64,000 bases of DNA from Amaurobius ferox (GCA_951213105.1 OX578139.1:68748754-68812753); one strand, 5' to 3'; shown: positions 46,215 through 58,990, numbered from the stretch's first letter. Made by a program: numbers and translations. The notes: generated by a model from the letters alone, not told the origin.

Positions 46215-46899
46215 CCCTTTCGGGACGATTGGCACGCCCGCGTGTCGGCTGCGAACTTGCATTCAAGGACGGACGGCACGCACTCGTGACGGAGGAAACT
46301 TTACGGTAAACGGAGAGTGGCACGCATGCGTGCCTTCACGTGGAACGTTTTAATTTGTCTACTAGATGGCGTAAAATGTCCATGGAACTAACTTCAATGT
46401 ATTTTGCAGATGCATGACCTTGTAATAAGGAGGATCTAATGAATTATTTCTCCATTTGGAGCGGTAAAACATGATTTTGTAATATAAACAGACAGAGCAA
46501 TACCCGCAGCATCAACAATTTTATAATTGAGTTTCGGGTTTTGTTTTTATTTCAGCGTTATGATTTCGTTGATGAATCATAAGAATATAAGAGAGTATTT
46601 TTTTTGGGGGGGGGGGTTAGAGGCAGTGAAATTATTCGTTTATTTTGGATAAAGGAATGAGAGCAACTTACGAGTATTTTGTTTTCAGATTTGTATGAAA
46701 AATATACATCAAATAGAAAATAAATATTTCTTTATTCCTGAAAAAAGTAGATTTCAGTGTTGAATAGGTGATATTTAGTGCATTTTTTCGAGAGTTAGGT
46801 TTAGCGCAAAAAATTTGCCGTTCTTTGGGAACAGTTCGGAAGCGAAGCGCTCCGTCTTTTGGGCCGCGGCAGCTCCCGAATTCCGCCGTCGCCAAAGGG
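46215..46899. mobile_element. Insertion inside the left terminal repeat (CCCTTT...AAAGGG, TTAA on one side)
   Basis: Absent from the right-hand repeat of the host element, so it is a later insertion. It begins CCCTTTCGGGACGATTGGCA and ends CGCCAAAGGG followed by TTAA. The left flank reads GGCT, so a TTAA duplication is decayed or the class is wrong. GC-rich ends contrast with the surroundings. No transposase. A piggyBac-type MITE is the best guess. Confidence 0.5.
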
Positions 46900-47680
46900 T
46901 TAATTCTTTAGCTGTTGGAGATAAGTGGGCAATGTAAATTGCAAAAATGTTGAAAGTAAGCCCCTTACCCTCAAGACTACGTTAATGAAATAGCCCTCCC
47001 ATTAACTTTCAAAAAGTTACTCTTTTTAAATTTTTATACGACCCCCTTAGGCAAATTCGGTCTATCAGAATTTTTTTTTTATTTTTAATGCTGCAAGATC
47101 ATTAAAAAAACGCATACCTGTATCTTTAAAATTGAGCGAGTTATATTTAATTGCAAATTGAACATTGTGAATGGGGACCCTATATCAAATTGGAAATGTA
47201 AATTTGTGACATATCATAAAAAGATAAAACTGAATGATAATACATAGGAGACATTATTGCGAATTCCGCGTAGGCTCACGATGCAATCACGGATTATTAA
47301 GTACTTTTCACATTGATACATGCCATTTTTAATTTGAAACAATTAAAATAAATAAGTAAACAAATGCAAGTATGTATTTCATTTTGTTTTGAAATTTAAC
47401 GTAATTTTTCAAAACGAAGAATAGAACTCACAGACGATTTTTTCTTGCCTTTAACTCTAATTTAGCCTTTTCAAATGTGTAGAGTAAAATTATTTAAAAA
47501 AACTGAAGAATGAAATGCAGACGATTTATTTTTTAATTTACGTATTTATTCCCAGTATTATTTCTATTCAATGCAACTAAACTTTTTTTAATATTATACA
47601 AAATAAAGAGGATTAGAAATCATTTAGTGAATCGTCAACATGTTTAGTTCTGAATTGCCGAATTAAGAACACATAACTGG

Positions 47681-48760
47681 TTGTGCATTATGGTACTTTT
47701 AACAAATAACAAGCTTTTCGAATTAACAATGATTTATGCTCTGTGTATAAATCATAAAAATACTGCAGAGACTGCTCGGGATTTTAGACGGCGATATCCA
47801 AACTTGCCTAAAATTTCATGTACATTTGTTTATCGGATGATGAAGAGATTAAGAACTACCGGTTCATTTCATCCAAGACCTGGCCCCGGAAGAAATCGTT
47901 TGTACCTGGAGAACCATGAAGCTGATATCATCGTATATTTTTCTTTCAACCCACGAACAAGCATTCGAAAAGCAAGCGAATATTTGGGGCTACCTAGGAT
48001 GTCTATTGCTAGAACACTTGGAAAATTCCATTGGCATCCATTTTGTATTCATGGAATTCAAGCACTTCATCCCTTTGATTTTGACCGGCATGTAGCATTC
48101 TGCAACTGATTGTTAATCCAACTAGACATCAATTCGAACTTTGTTAAGAACATCCTGTGCACTGATGAATGTTTGTTTGAAGATGGAGCAATCAATACTC
48201 ACAACGATCATTATTGGGATAATACCATTTTTTGTCCGTGAAATACATCACCAAAGAAAGATTTCTGTGTCTGTATGGTGCGGAATTTGGAATTGAAAAC
48301 TGATTGGTCTTGTGTTTCATGAAGGAACTCTTACAGCTGAAAAATACATGCAGCTTATTTTAAACGGTACTGTAACGGATTTTATGGAGACGACAACATT
48401 ATCGCTTCTACAAAACATGTATTATCATCAAGATGGTGCGCCTGCACACCAGGCTATAATTGTAACAAACTGACTCAACGAAAAGTTTGATAAACAGTTG
48501 ATTTGTTTGAAAGGAGCCACAGAATGCCCCCTCCCCCCAGATCCCCTGATTTAACACCTCTCGATTTTTACTTATGGGGTCTTCTTCGAACACTAGTTTA
48601 TAATACTCACCCACTAAACGCAATGGACCTTAAACAAAAGATAATTGATGCTTGCAACAATATTAGTAGTGAAGAATTCCAAAATATTTACAGAAGCATT
48701 ATTACAAGAGCTCAGTTATGTATTGGAGTTGAAGGAAAACATTTTGAAAATGCTTTGTGA
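47681..48760 (+). pseudogene. Mariner/Tc1-superfamily transposase, decayed
   Basis: Open from 47681 with FELTMIYALCINHKNTAETA, FRRRYPNLPK (HTH), GSFHPRPGPGR, TSIRKASEYLGLPRMSIART (second HTH) and LHPFDFDRHVAFCN. A TGA follows. The frame continues with NFVKNILCTDECLF (first catalytic D), then after frameshifts TVTDFMETT, YYHQDGAPAHQA (second D) and PPRSPDLTPLDFYLWGLL (third acidic residue D). The C-terminus, CIGVEGKHFENAL, ends with TGA at 48758-48760. The order matches the arthropod transposase family with 'DPLDFFLWG' type third motif. At least two stops and two frameshifts make it inactive. Confidence 0.85.
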
Positions 48761-49504
48761 ATTGTTTTGGTGAATTGTGTCTCTAGTATTTGTAACAAAA
48801 TTTGTCCCTTTATACCAGTGGTCTTCCATCAATGTCTGCATATTTTAATTATGTGCTCCCACCGCATAGTGAGTATGACAGCTTTAAATGATCTCTGTCT
48901 GTGTAATGCTTTATTTAGACGCATTTGCAATAAAAAAAAATGTGACACATATTAACGTATTTTTGATCTAAACAATTTCCATCGGCAATTTGCTTATTAT
49001 CCCTATTTTCACTGATGAAACAGCCTTTCACATGGTACGGAAAAGTGGAATAAGTCAGATTTTTTCCCTCCATCATAATTCAGCTGATTTTAAAGATACA
49101 CTTATGCGGTTTCTTAATGATCTTGTTACATTACAAATAAAAATTTTCTGATTGACACAATTTGTCTAAGGGGGTCGTATAAAAATTTAAAAGTGTAACT
49201 TTTTGAAAATTAATGGGAGGACTATTTCATTAACGTAATCTTATTTCCTACCTTACTTTCAACGTATTTGCAATTTACATTGCCCACTTATCTCCAACAG
49301 GTAAAGAATTTAAACGCGTTTCAATCTTCTTAGGACACGCTGTTTAAACGTTAACTATACGTACGGAAAAGAATAGAGCAATGTATAGAAACTTTCTAAG
49401 CTTCTGGGTTAGCCAGCACATTAAATCATACCACACTGCCGGCATCATCATTTCATCAAAGCATTGCATCTTGATGTTAACTGTGCGATACGGTTTCTTC
49501 ATTT

Positions 49505-49745
49505 TCAATCCAGACCGTCCGACCTACCCGAAGGTGTAAGGTATCTGTTTGGACGGACGGACAATGCCACCTAATTTAGATCGGAATCCAGTGGGGGAGC
49601 AATCCATAAGGATCGTACTTCCCTCCCACAAATTCACCCTCCTTTCCCTCCCACGAGACAGTTTCGTCAGAACCGAGATTTGAACTCGAGTCGTCTGAGT
49701 GCAATCCCCGTGCACTAACCACTGGACTGTCCCACCCTCTATACG
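49505..49745 (-). repeat. tRNA-SINE family 1, minus-strand copy
   Basis: The reverse complement has an A-box-like 'GGACAGTCCAGTGGTTAGTG' and a B-box-like 'CTCGAGTTCAAATCTCGG'. The body includes 'GGAGGGAAAGGAGGGTGAAT', 'CCCCCACTGGATTCCGATCT' and 'GGTGGCATTGTCCGTCCGTC', ending near the ACCTTC phrase. Confidence 0.8.
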
Positions 49746-49849
49746 ATACGACTGACATTTTTGTTCACTCTAGAAACTGACAAAATTGCGACACACAATA
49801 AGTTTTTCTTCTGTCAGAAAAAGAGTTCAGTCCCCACCAAGAATCTTTA

Positions 49850-50035
49850 TTTCTACGGAGTATGGGACTGTTAAATCTGTAGGTCCAAAAGTCTGCCCGA
49901 GAAGGGAGGGGCAAGGGAAATGTATGGATCCCTGTGGTTGCCACCCTCATTAGGTCTGGTTCAATTTGGATGGCACTGTCTCGGCCTTATAAACAGTTAT
50001 TTTACCCTTTCGAATAGGCCGGACTACCTGGTTTG
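49850..50035 (+). repeat. tRNA-SINE family 1, 3' body fragment
   Basis: Shares 'GGGAGGGGCAAGGGAAATGT', 'TCATTAGGTCTGGTTC', 'GGATGGCACTGTCTCGGCC' and the ending 'GGCCGGACTACCTGG' with family 1. The tRNA head is missing. Confidence 0.5.
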
Positions 50036-50284
50036 GTAAAAAAGAAATCATCGGTGGTGAAGAGCTCTACCAACAGTAAAATCTGTCCACAGATTCTATT
50101 TGCTGTATTAGGTGTGTGATTCTTAGTTTTAAAATATTTTATACCTAAGTGTTTTATGCTATGCACATGTGTATATTTTCTAATACTATGCACTATCCGC
50201 AGAATTATTTTTATGATGGATACATTTTTACACATGTATATTAAACGCATCATTATTAAGAAATGGGTAACAAAATAAAAAAAA

Positions 50285-51312
50285 CCGTTGTGGGCAACAC
50301 ATGACTTTCCTTATATAATGTAATGAATTTATTAATTTATTACTTTTACAGTAAAAAAATAGGTTTTTCTTATAGTAGATTCTAATATTCTTTCCAAGAT
50401 ATTGAAATTTCGACAATTAGTCGTCATTTTCATTGATTTAGCGTCTTTTTTATCCATTTGGCGAAATTTTCGTTAATTTGGCAACCTTTCAAAAAGTCAC
50501 CAAGTTGGCGACATTCCACCAGTTTCATCGCCAAAATCTCGCCAAGCGTTATGGACGAAGAAATAAGTTATTCTTACAGCAGATAAATGACTATTGGCGT
50601 TCAAATACAAAAGTATTACTCAAAGTATATTTTTTCATGAATGGAACGAGCTAGATCCACGAGAATGATGTCACCCAATTTATCGCATGGTATTACATAT
50701 GAAAAGTAAACATGTTTCTCAATAGGAAATATATTTTTTTTTTCATTTTATATGACTTTTTGATAATTTTTTTTAAAAATGTGCAATATCTCGAAAACGG
50801 CTCATGTTAGCGTTCCAAAATGTTTGTCAATCGTTTTCTAATGAAAAATTACATAAGGAATGTCTATTTGCGTAACTTTATTAGTCGTTTTGATTATTTG
50901 ACGATTTTTTCAAAATTTTATTCGAAAATTTAGGGCGGTTCTGAACATTCAATTACAACGTATAAAATCAATAAGCTTCCAGTGTTTACGGATCGTGATT
51001 TTTGTGCCAAATTTGGTTCAAATCGGTCCATTCGTTCGTCAGTTATCGTCTCCACAGACTCACTGACACACACACCCGCACGCACACACACACACACATA
51101 CTTTCACACACGCACACACACACACACATACTTTCACACACGCACACACGCACACATACTTTCACACACACACACAGGCACAGACATCACTTCAAAAATG
51201 TTTGATTCGTGATCAGGAGTGCTTGAAACGTGCTCTCCCGTCGAAAACTCGAATTCGAATTTTCGACCCCGTCACAATACTTTCCTTATACATTATGTAT
51301 ATAAGGAAAGTA
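50285..51312 (+). mobile_element. Family B MITE-like element, copy 3
   Basis: All blocks of copy 1 present in order. The (CA)n tract is expanded into a minisatellite of CA runs separated by 'CATACTTTCACACACG' (51061-51180). It ends with the ATAAGGAAAG hairpin. Confidence 0.85.
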
Positions 51313-51407
51313 ATAATGATTTCACAAATTATTTTGTAATGTTTTTAGATCAAATAATCCTTTTCATTAACAGCAACAGAAATTCTGGCAGCACTCTGCA
51401 GCGACGA

Positions 51408-51640
51408 GGAGCACAGACACAAATTTAATCAAGCACTTTTTCAATCACAGAAAGAGAAAGTTAAGCTCAAATGAAAAAGAGGCGAAAAGAATGAAAAGCA
51501 AGTTGGAAAGCGTTCCAAAAAGGAAAACAAATATTTCAAAGCCTAGATAAAAGAGAATTAGATGCCTCAGGCATGAGAGAATGAATGTTCTGTCCCTTAT
51601 ATAAAATGAGTAAATTAAAGGCCGACAGAAAATGCCCTTA
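51408..51640 (+). repeat. Short dispersed repeat family F, copy 1
   Basis: 'ACACAAATTTAATCAAGCAC', 'AAGCAAGTTGGAAAGCG', 'AGAATTAGATGCCTCAGGCA' recur in order at 57229-57450 and 58813-58990, always on the plus strand. No coding region or terminal repeats were seen. Confidence 0.65.
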
Positions 51641-51958
51641 ATCTAAACATTAAGGGATTCTAGAAGTATCGAATTTCGCTACTTTTTTATAGTAGTTCAA
51701 AAACTTCTATTAAGCTTATAAATTAAGTTACAAGTATGTTATGAATGATATTTTCTTGTATATTCCCTATCCCATTGATATTTCCCCCCTGATATTTTCC
51801 AATTGATTGTCAGTCAGATGGAACTGTCTTATTAAAGAGAGAATTACTTCACCATTTTGTTCTATCAATTCGACATTTTCATCAGCTTCACTTTTATTTG
51901 ATACTTTCTATCAATTCGATATTTGTATAATATATCACTGCTTAATTTTAATATATTA

Positions 51959-52425
51959 TTACTTTCCTTATATACATAATGTATAAGGAAAATATTGTGA
52001 CAAGGTCGAAAATTCGAATTCGAGTTTTCGACGGGAGAGCACGTTTCAAGCATCCCTGATCACAAATACCATATCTCACGAATAATAAGGAGACCATATC
52101 TCACGAATAAATAGAGAAATTCGAATGCAATTTGGTACAAAAATTACAATCTGTGAATACTGAAAGCCTATTGTTTTTAAACAGAAAAGAAGGTATAAAG
52201 TGATGTGTGTGTGTGTGTGTGTGAAAGTATGTGTGTGTGTGTGTGAAAGTATGTGTGTGTGTGTGAAAGTATGTGTGTGTGTGTGTGAAAGTATTTATGT
52301 GTGTGTGTGTGTGTGTGTGTGTGAAAGTATGTGTGTGTGAAAGTATGTGTGTGTGAAAGTATGTGTGTGTATGTGAAAGTATGTGTGTGTGTGTGAAAGT
52401 ACTTATGTGTGTGTGTTTGAAAGTA

Positions 52426-52456
<31 letters not shown>

Positions 52457-53225
52457 CAGTGAGTCTGTGGAGACGATAACTGTCGAACGAATGGACCGAT
52501 TCGAACGAAATTTGGTACAAAAATTACAATCTATAAACACTGAAAGTCTATTGTTTTTACAAGCAATCGAATGGTCAGAACCTCCCTAAATTTTCGAGTG
52601 CAATTTCGAAAAAATCGTCAAAATATCAAAACCTCTAATAAAGTTACGCAAATAGACATTTCTTATGCAAATTTTCATTAGAAAGATTGACATAAATTTT
52701 AGAACGCTAACATGAACCGTTCTCGAGATATTGCATATTTAAAAAAAAAATATTAAAAACGCATATAAAATTATAAAAATTATTTCCCATTGAGAAACAT
52801 GTTCACTTTTCATGTGTACTACCATGCGATAAATTTGGGGATATCATTCTCGTGGATCTACCTCGTTCCATTCATGAGAAAAGATACTTTGAGTAATATT
52901 TTTGTATTTGAACCCCAATAGTCATTTATCTGCTGTAAGAATAACTTATTTCTCCGTCCATAACGCTTGGCGAGATTTTGGAGATGAATTTGGCGGAATG
53001 TCGCCAACTTTGCGACTTTTTGAAATGTTGCCAAATTAACGAAAAACTCGCCAAATGGATACAAATGACGCTAAATCAATGAAAATGACGATTAATTGTC
53101 GAAAATTCAATATCTCGGAAAGAGTATAAGTATCTACTATAAGGAACACATATTTCTTTTTACTGTAAAAGTAGTAAATTCACTGCATTATATAAGGAAA
53201 GTCATGTGTTGCCCACGTTAGATTT
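51959..53225 (-). mobile_element. Family B MITE-like element, copy 4, with internal duplication
   Basis: Inverted relative to copies 1-3. The (GT)n zone (52204-52459) is greatly expanded as GT runs separated by 'GAAAGTAT'. The segment from 'TTTGGTACAAAAATTACAAT' to 'CTATTGTTTTTA' is present on both sides of it (52131-52183 and 52511-52560), so the microsatellite has mediated a duplication. Open frames there are repeat translation. Confidence 0.85.
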
Positions 53226-53943
53226 CTTTTTAATGTTATAATCTGTTAGAAAATTATCTTTAAATGCTGAATGTTAGTGTGTATCAGTGAGTTTGTGGAT
53301 GTAATACCTCCCTACCAGGTGGAATGTTTCTAACATAATTTGGCACGATTGTTATAACCAGTGAATACTGGAATACTACGGATTTTAAACACAACAAAAT
53401 ATTCGGAAAATTCCCAAAATTTTCGAATGAATTTTTAAAAATTCATAAAATATTAGTGCATTTAATAAGGTTTAGTAAATAGTCGTGTTATAATTTATTG
53501 TTAAAAAACGAATGACGTCAACGTTTGGACGCTGGTATAAATCATTCTGGAGATATAATACGTTTTCGAATAAATTACTCATTGCACTGTGCACTGTTAT
53601 AATGTTATCGCATTGTTTGGCTGGGTATCAAGAGTTGTATAAATAACTTAAAAAACCAAAATTTCAACTATCTATACCATATTTTTTAATAACAATGGCG
53701 ACAGCGCAAGACCTTTCCGAAAGTAGTTCAACAGTTCAAAACAGTATTACCGAAAGTCTCCATTAAAGAGCTTGACGGATATGGCTATCTCTAGTGATGG
53801 TAACGACTTTGGTCCAGTTCTTCGCAAGCAATTGCGCTTAATATCAAGTAGCGACGAATAATTATGTAACTAAATATTATTTACTTATTTTTGTTCTTAA
53901 TTTTGAGTTCTCTATTCTTAATTTAAGATTAACAGATTCCTTT
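53226..53943. other. Spacer between two family B copies
   Basis: 'CGAATGACGTCAACGTTTGG', 'CATTCTGGAGATATAATACG' and neighbouring text look like a very old, partial family B copy on the minus strand (53280-53680). No gene. Confidence 0.35.
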
Positions 53944-54091
53944 TTACTTTCCTTATATACATAATGTATAAGGTAAGTATTGTGACGGGGTCGAAAATTC
54001 GAATTCGAGTTTTCGACGGGAGAGCACGTTTCAAGCATCCCTGATCACGAATCAAACACTTTTGAAGTGATGTCTGTGTGTGTGTGTGAAA

Positions 54092-54128
<37 letters not shown>

Positions 54129-54893
54129 AGTGGGCCTGTGGAGACGATAACTGACGAACGAATGAACGGATTTGAACCAAATTTGGTACAAAAACCACAA
54201 TCAGTAAACACTGGAAGCCTATTGTTTTCATACGCAATCGAATGTTCAGAACACCCCTAAATTTTCGAATGAAATTTTGAAAAAATCGTCAAAAAATCAA
54301 AACCACTAATAAAGTTGCGAAAATAGACATTTCTTATGTAATTTTTCATTAGAAAACAATTGACATAAATTTTAGAACGCTAACACGAACCGTTTTTGAG
54401 ATATTGTACATTTAAAAAAAATATCAAAAAGTCATATAAAATAAAAAAAAAATTCCTATTGAGAAACATGTTCACTTTTCATATGTAATACCATGCGATA
54501 AATTGGATGACATCATTCTCGTGGATCTAGCTCGTTCCATTCATGAAAAAAGATACTTTGAGTAACACTTTTGTATTTGGACGCCAATAGTCATTTATCG
54601 GCTGTAAGAATAACTTATTTCTTAGTGCATAACGCTTGGCGAGATTTTGGCGACGAATTTGGAGGAATGTCGCCAACTTGGCGACTTTTTGAAATGCTGC
54701 CAAATTAATGAAAATCTCGCCAAATGGATAAAAATGACGCTAAATCAATGAAAATGACGACTAATTGTCGAAAATTCAATGTCTTGGAAAGAATATTCGT
54801 ATCTACTATAAGAAAAACCTATTTTTTTACTGTAAATGTAGTAAATTCATTACATTATATAAGGAAAGTCATGTGTTGCCCACATCAGATTTC
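53944..54893 (-). mobile_element. Family B MITE-like element, copy 5
   Basis: Complete copy in minus orientation, with a (GT)n tract at 54071-54128. It begins (high coordinate) with the complement of 'CACATCAGAT' and ends with the ACTTTCCTTATATACATAAT hairpin at 53944. Close in sequence to copies 1-3. Confidence 0.85.
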
Positions 54894-55971
54894 TTATTTT
54901 GCTTGCGATACTTTTTTTACCTATGAATTATGGATTTTAAATTTTATTGCGCAATAAAATTGCATATGTATGTATATATCATTCGTATGCATATCAGAAC
55001 TTTTACAGTTTTCAGCATTTTTTTACACGGTTTTTAAACTAAATACAGTTCTTTCTTTATTTCATCTTACACGTTTTTCGGATAACATGGAACGTATCCC
55101 CAATTATTCAATCTATAGGAAACTTATCTTTTTTTACACGACTTTCTGAGGACGTAACTACCGTGTAAAAAAAGAGTTGGATATATATAATAACTAATAC
55201 GAAAGTGCAGGAGTGAAAACAGTAAACACAGTATCAAACCGCGGACAATATAATAGCGTGTATTTAAGCAATGAGGAAGGGCCGGAAAAGCAGAGCACGG
55301 AATGGCCAGGACAAGGAAAATACATTAAAGAGTAGTATATCTGCCAGAAACGTCTTCAGGGGCACATTCTAGACAGATATACTAAAATCCGTTGTTTCTA
55401 TGATTGCATAAAAACACGTGGTTAAAATTTTATGCAATCTGTGCCCAACAACGGAATAAACAAGAATAACAGAAAAAATACCAAATACAAAATTCAACCT
55501 TCAAACATAAAAAACCACATAATTATAAAATATATAGCGCACAAATGCACAAACATGCAAAAATAATTGCAACTCACAAGCCTGAAGGTCGCCAGCGTAA
55601 ATAAACTGCATGGGAGTCCACCACGTGCACCAGCCTGAATGCTCACCACACGAAATACCACGTTGGAATAAACCGGACCAGAGAAAATGGAAGTAGTTGT
55701 ACATAATTTCGGTGAAACAAACCCAAGAGTTCCGAAACTAACCGAGAAGTGACCACTATTATCGAAAACGTTTAAAGTATAGATAACACTGTTTTTTGGA
55801 GTCGTAACCTGTTTTTGTTTTATTTGCTTTTTAGATATCCGCCTTAACGGTTTTATGAGTGTTTTAAACTTTTTCCTTACCCAGCGAGGCGGTTTTTAAA
55901 AAACAAATTTGCACGTTTTTAGTGTAATTGAAATTACTGTATTTTTAATAATTTTAACTTTTTATTTTTTC

Positions 55972-56017
<46 letters not shown>

Positions 56018-56189
56018 ATTTGGCGATGATCAGATGATTATAACAGCAATGAAATTCGATTTTCGAAACTAATCAACGGAAGGTTAAATACGTTATAGAC
56101 ATATGAAAAACGTTAATAAAATTTTAATTTAGAATTGTATGATTCTATTGATTGAAACTCTAGTCATTTGTTTTAAATAATAAAATATT
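54894..56189. other. Unclassified; TA microsatellite at 55974-56015
   Basis: 'TTTTTTACACGG' near 55020 and 'CCGTGTAAAAAAAG' near 55161 are inverted and may bound a ~150-bp MITE. The segment 55230-55740 is GC-richer with 'GGGCCGGAAAAGCAGAGCAC' and minus-strand open frame 55501-55704, of unknown nature. Confidence 0.35.
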
Positions 56190-56405
56190 AGTGTCTAATT
56201 CACAAATTCGTTTATTATATGAACTTTATTGCTCATGGGATACTATCAATATTTCCAATTGTCAAATTAGATTTACACGAAATATAAATTAATTTAGTGA
56301 TACAGAAAAGCGCCAAATGTTAATCTGCGTATCCACACGGTGTGTGAAGGAATTAAAGTCATTTTATTATGTAGGGACAGTCATTGACTGCCCACATTAG
56401 ATGAT
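56190..56405 (-). repeat. Family B remnant
   Basis: 'CAATATTTCCAATTGTCAAATTAGATTTAC' and the terminal 'GACTGCCCACATTAGAT' match the corresponding end of the old copy at 18299-19296. The rest of the element is missing or unrecognisable. Confidence 0.45.
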
Positions 56406-56589
56406 TTGTTTTATTTTCTCAATTTTCTCATATTCACCAATAAAAGTTGATGAGATTTGCTTTGTTCATCGAATACACTTTAAACCTGACATTGGTTCTT
56501 TGACTTATCAAAGATGATCAGTCAACTGAAAAAAAATGACGTTTCTTTGCCTGGATGTATTTTCAAAGGAGAAAAGTTAAATAGCACGA

Positions 56590-57200
56590 GAAGGGTTAGT
56601 CATAGATTTATGGAGTTAGTCTTATTCTTTTTATTGTCAAAAATTGTGTGAAAATTAATTATTTCATTGCTAAGTTTGAGCATACGCAGTATTTTATTTT
56701 AGATTTTGAAAATTTTTGTGGGCCATTTCGCAAAATCGGAATGGTTATATTTTTCCAAATCATGCTAAAATCAAATCAACACCAGGACAATAGATAAGAA
56801 ACTTAACTGCAAAATTTTATGAAATTCTATCACATAGTTTTTTAACAGCAGTGAAAAACCCGTCTTTACCCGTCCTCAAAATTAAAAAAAACTTAAATAT
56901 GTTGAGAAAGACTCATCTTAGTAATGGGGTTGGTCTTAATCTTATAGTCGTAAAAAATTACATACAAAACAAGCATTTATTTGATACATCTGAGCTGTAG
57001 TCTTTTATTTTAGATTCTGACGATTTTTGAGGGCCATTTCGCAAAACCGAGCAGTTTCTTTTTTCCAGATTTCTTGTCTTCAAGTTGTGTATCCTATTAC
57101 AAAGAAATCACAGATCAAAAGAGTAATTGAATTGTTTCCCAAATTTTCATAATTTACCACTTGCTTTAGACGAAAGTTTTTTACTGCCAAGCAATAAAAG
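56590..57200. repeat. Diverged tandem duplication, period ~310 bp
   Basis: 'TTTTAGATTTTGAAAATTTT' then 'GGGCCATTTCGCAAAATCGG' (about 56695-56740) recurs as 'TTTTAGATTCTGACGATTTT' then 'GGGCCATTTCGCAAAACCGA' (about 57006-57052). Flanking text is also similar. Confidence 0.6.
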
Positions 57201-57228
57201 TAAAATTCACTATAGAGCTACAAAGATC

Positions 57229-57450
57229 ATGAAACACAAATTTAATCAAGTACTTGCCCATCAAAAATGAAGAAAGTGCTAACAAATGAAAAAATAATGA
57301 ATGAAATGAAACGAAAGTTGGAAGTATATAAAAACCAATCACGTAAGTCCTGTATAAAAAATTAACTCGATGCTTCAGGCATGGGGAAAACCACGTAACT
57401 TATCCTTACAAGAAAGAGTAAACTATAGGAAAATTGAAAACACTTTTATT
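57229..57450 (+). repeat. Family F, copy 2
   Basis: 'ACACAAATTTAATCAAGTAC', 'GAAACGAAAGTTGGAAG' and 'ATTAACTCGATGCTTCAGGC' align with 51408-51640. Confidence 0.6.
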
Positions 57451-58150
57451 CTATAAGACAAAGATTTTCAATAATGACAAGTTTGGCCATAATTTTTTTG
57501 TGCTTGAAAGGCATATAATAAGTTAAATTTCGTTTCAAGCAATTTACAAGTAAATAATATGCAGTTACTAAAGTTAATTTTAGGTAAACTCCACTATTTC
57601 ATTAAGAAAAAACCTGTATTAATATTGCAATCTATCATTTTAAAATTGCTATCAAGGAAGTCAAATATGTACACATTTTCTGTTTTAGTGACAGGAAAGT
57701 AGAGGGTCGTAATGCATTTATATATGATATATCCCATTATAAATTTTTGCGCGAAAACTATTTTAAAATATTCTATAACTTTCATAGAATTATATTCAAA
57801 ATAAGACCATTATTTTCAAAATTTCAAATAATTTTCCCTTTTTATTAAATATGCAGTTTGGAATATACTTTCTTTAAAGACAGCAGCATCTGTGGATCAA
57901 TTTTGCCTTTCCTGTGCATTTGTCAGAATAGCCAATATCTACAATGACATCAACATTCCATGCTGCTAAGTTTATAATAAGCCCGAAACTGGTTCAGGAA
58001 TGCTGTTATCTGCAATAAGTATTACAAACTTTTGAGAACAACACCTAAAGTGTGATTCTGTGATTATGAATATAGAGTGTTGTGATCACTATGTTCTTTG
58101 AACACTTAAAATTCACATTATATGTATATAATTTATATACATATTTTATT

Positions 58151-58182
<32 letters not shown>

Positions 58183-58299
58183 GCATGCATAGACGTTAGT
58201 TAAATGTTTCATATAAATTATATAAAATTTGAAAAGTAGTAAGTATCATCTATTGTGTGTGATGATCAATATTCAATACTATGCAACTAAACTGTCAAA
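57451..58299. other. AT-rich, nothing recognised; TA microsatellite at 58150-58182
   Basis: No gene seen; the minus-strand open frame 57594-57785 is unremarkable. Confidence 0.4.
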
Positions 58300-58630
58300 A
58301 CTAACTTTGTGGATCTAGTTCTTTCCATGCACGACATAAAGATATTTTTTTGTAATAGTTTTGTATTTTGACGCCAAAGAATACACAAATAGACATTATT
58401 TCAAGGGATATTGATTAAACGTCAATTATATTTGGATGAGGATCTAACCCGTATATATGACTTAGTCATTTGCCTTGGACGAAGAAGTTCACAACTGCAA
58501 ATTTACGTGATGGTAATTCAATCCCCGAAAACATTGTCGGGCTGGTTTTGAACACCATTGTTTCGTTGTGAAAGAATTCTCAATTCATTGCATTCGATAT
58601 GTAAAGCCATGTGCTGCTTATACCAGACTC
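58300..58630 (-). repeat. Family B remnant
   Basis: 'TTGTGGATCTAGTTCTTTCCATG', 'TTTTGTATTTTGACGCCAA' and the end phrase 'AAGCCATGTGCTGCTTATACCAGA' match the outer third of the family B elements in minus orientation, with many changes. Confidence 0.5.
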
Positions 58631-58812
58631 CTTTTTACAGTATTACAATATTTTTATTCCGATAAGAATACACAAAATTCGCTACCCAAGAAAGTAATGA
58701 TACGTAAGAGTAGAAAAACTGCTTCGTTTCCGAATTTCAATTATTTTCCCACCCTTTCCGATTAAACAAATCCCTTTCATTTACAGTGACAAAAGATGGG
58801 AACACTTTAGGG

Positions 58813-58990
58813 ATTTAGGGATCACGTAACACAAATTTAATCAAGTCCTTTTTCATCCCGAAATAAGAAAGTTCTCGCAAATTAAAAGTAAGTTGCAAGA
58901 AGAAAAATCGATCTTCTCAAAGTGAAAAAGAATTAAATGCCTTGGCCGTCAGGACATCCATGCCCCTCCCTAGTCCGAAGGAAAAGTGGG
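58813..58990 (+). repeat. Family F, copy 3
   Basis: 'ACACAAATTTAATCAAGTCC', 'AGTAAGTTGCAAGAAG' and 'AGAATTAAATGCCTTGGCCG' align with the other two copies. Confidence 0.55.

Larger units (their letters stand above)
46185..49342 (+). mobile_element. Mariner/Tc1-superfamily element with long terminal inverted repeats (3.16 kb)
   Basis: The outer ends CAGGATGTCCCAAAAATATT (46185, preceded by TA) and the complement of CAGCGTGTCCTAAGAAGATT (to 49342) match. The arms continue inwards: 46903-47080 is the inverted complement of about 49140-49312. Shared blocks include 'TGTTGGAGATAAGTGGGCAA', 'CTCCCATTAACTTTCAAAAA' and 'ATACGACCCCCTTAG'. The terminal repeats are thus about 200 bases each, with a 685-base insertion in the left one. 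A decayed transposase lies at 47681-48760. Confidence 0.85.

Noticed and set aside
52101..52520. 139-codon Thr/His-rich frame
   Set aside because: Translation of the expanded GT/CA tract of family B copy 4.
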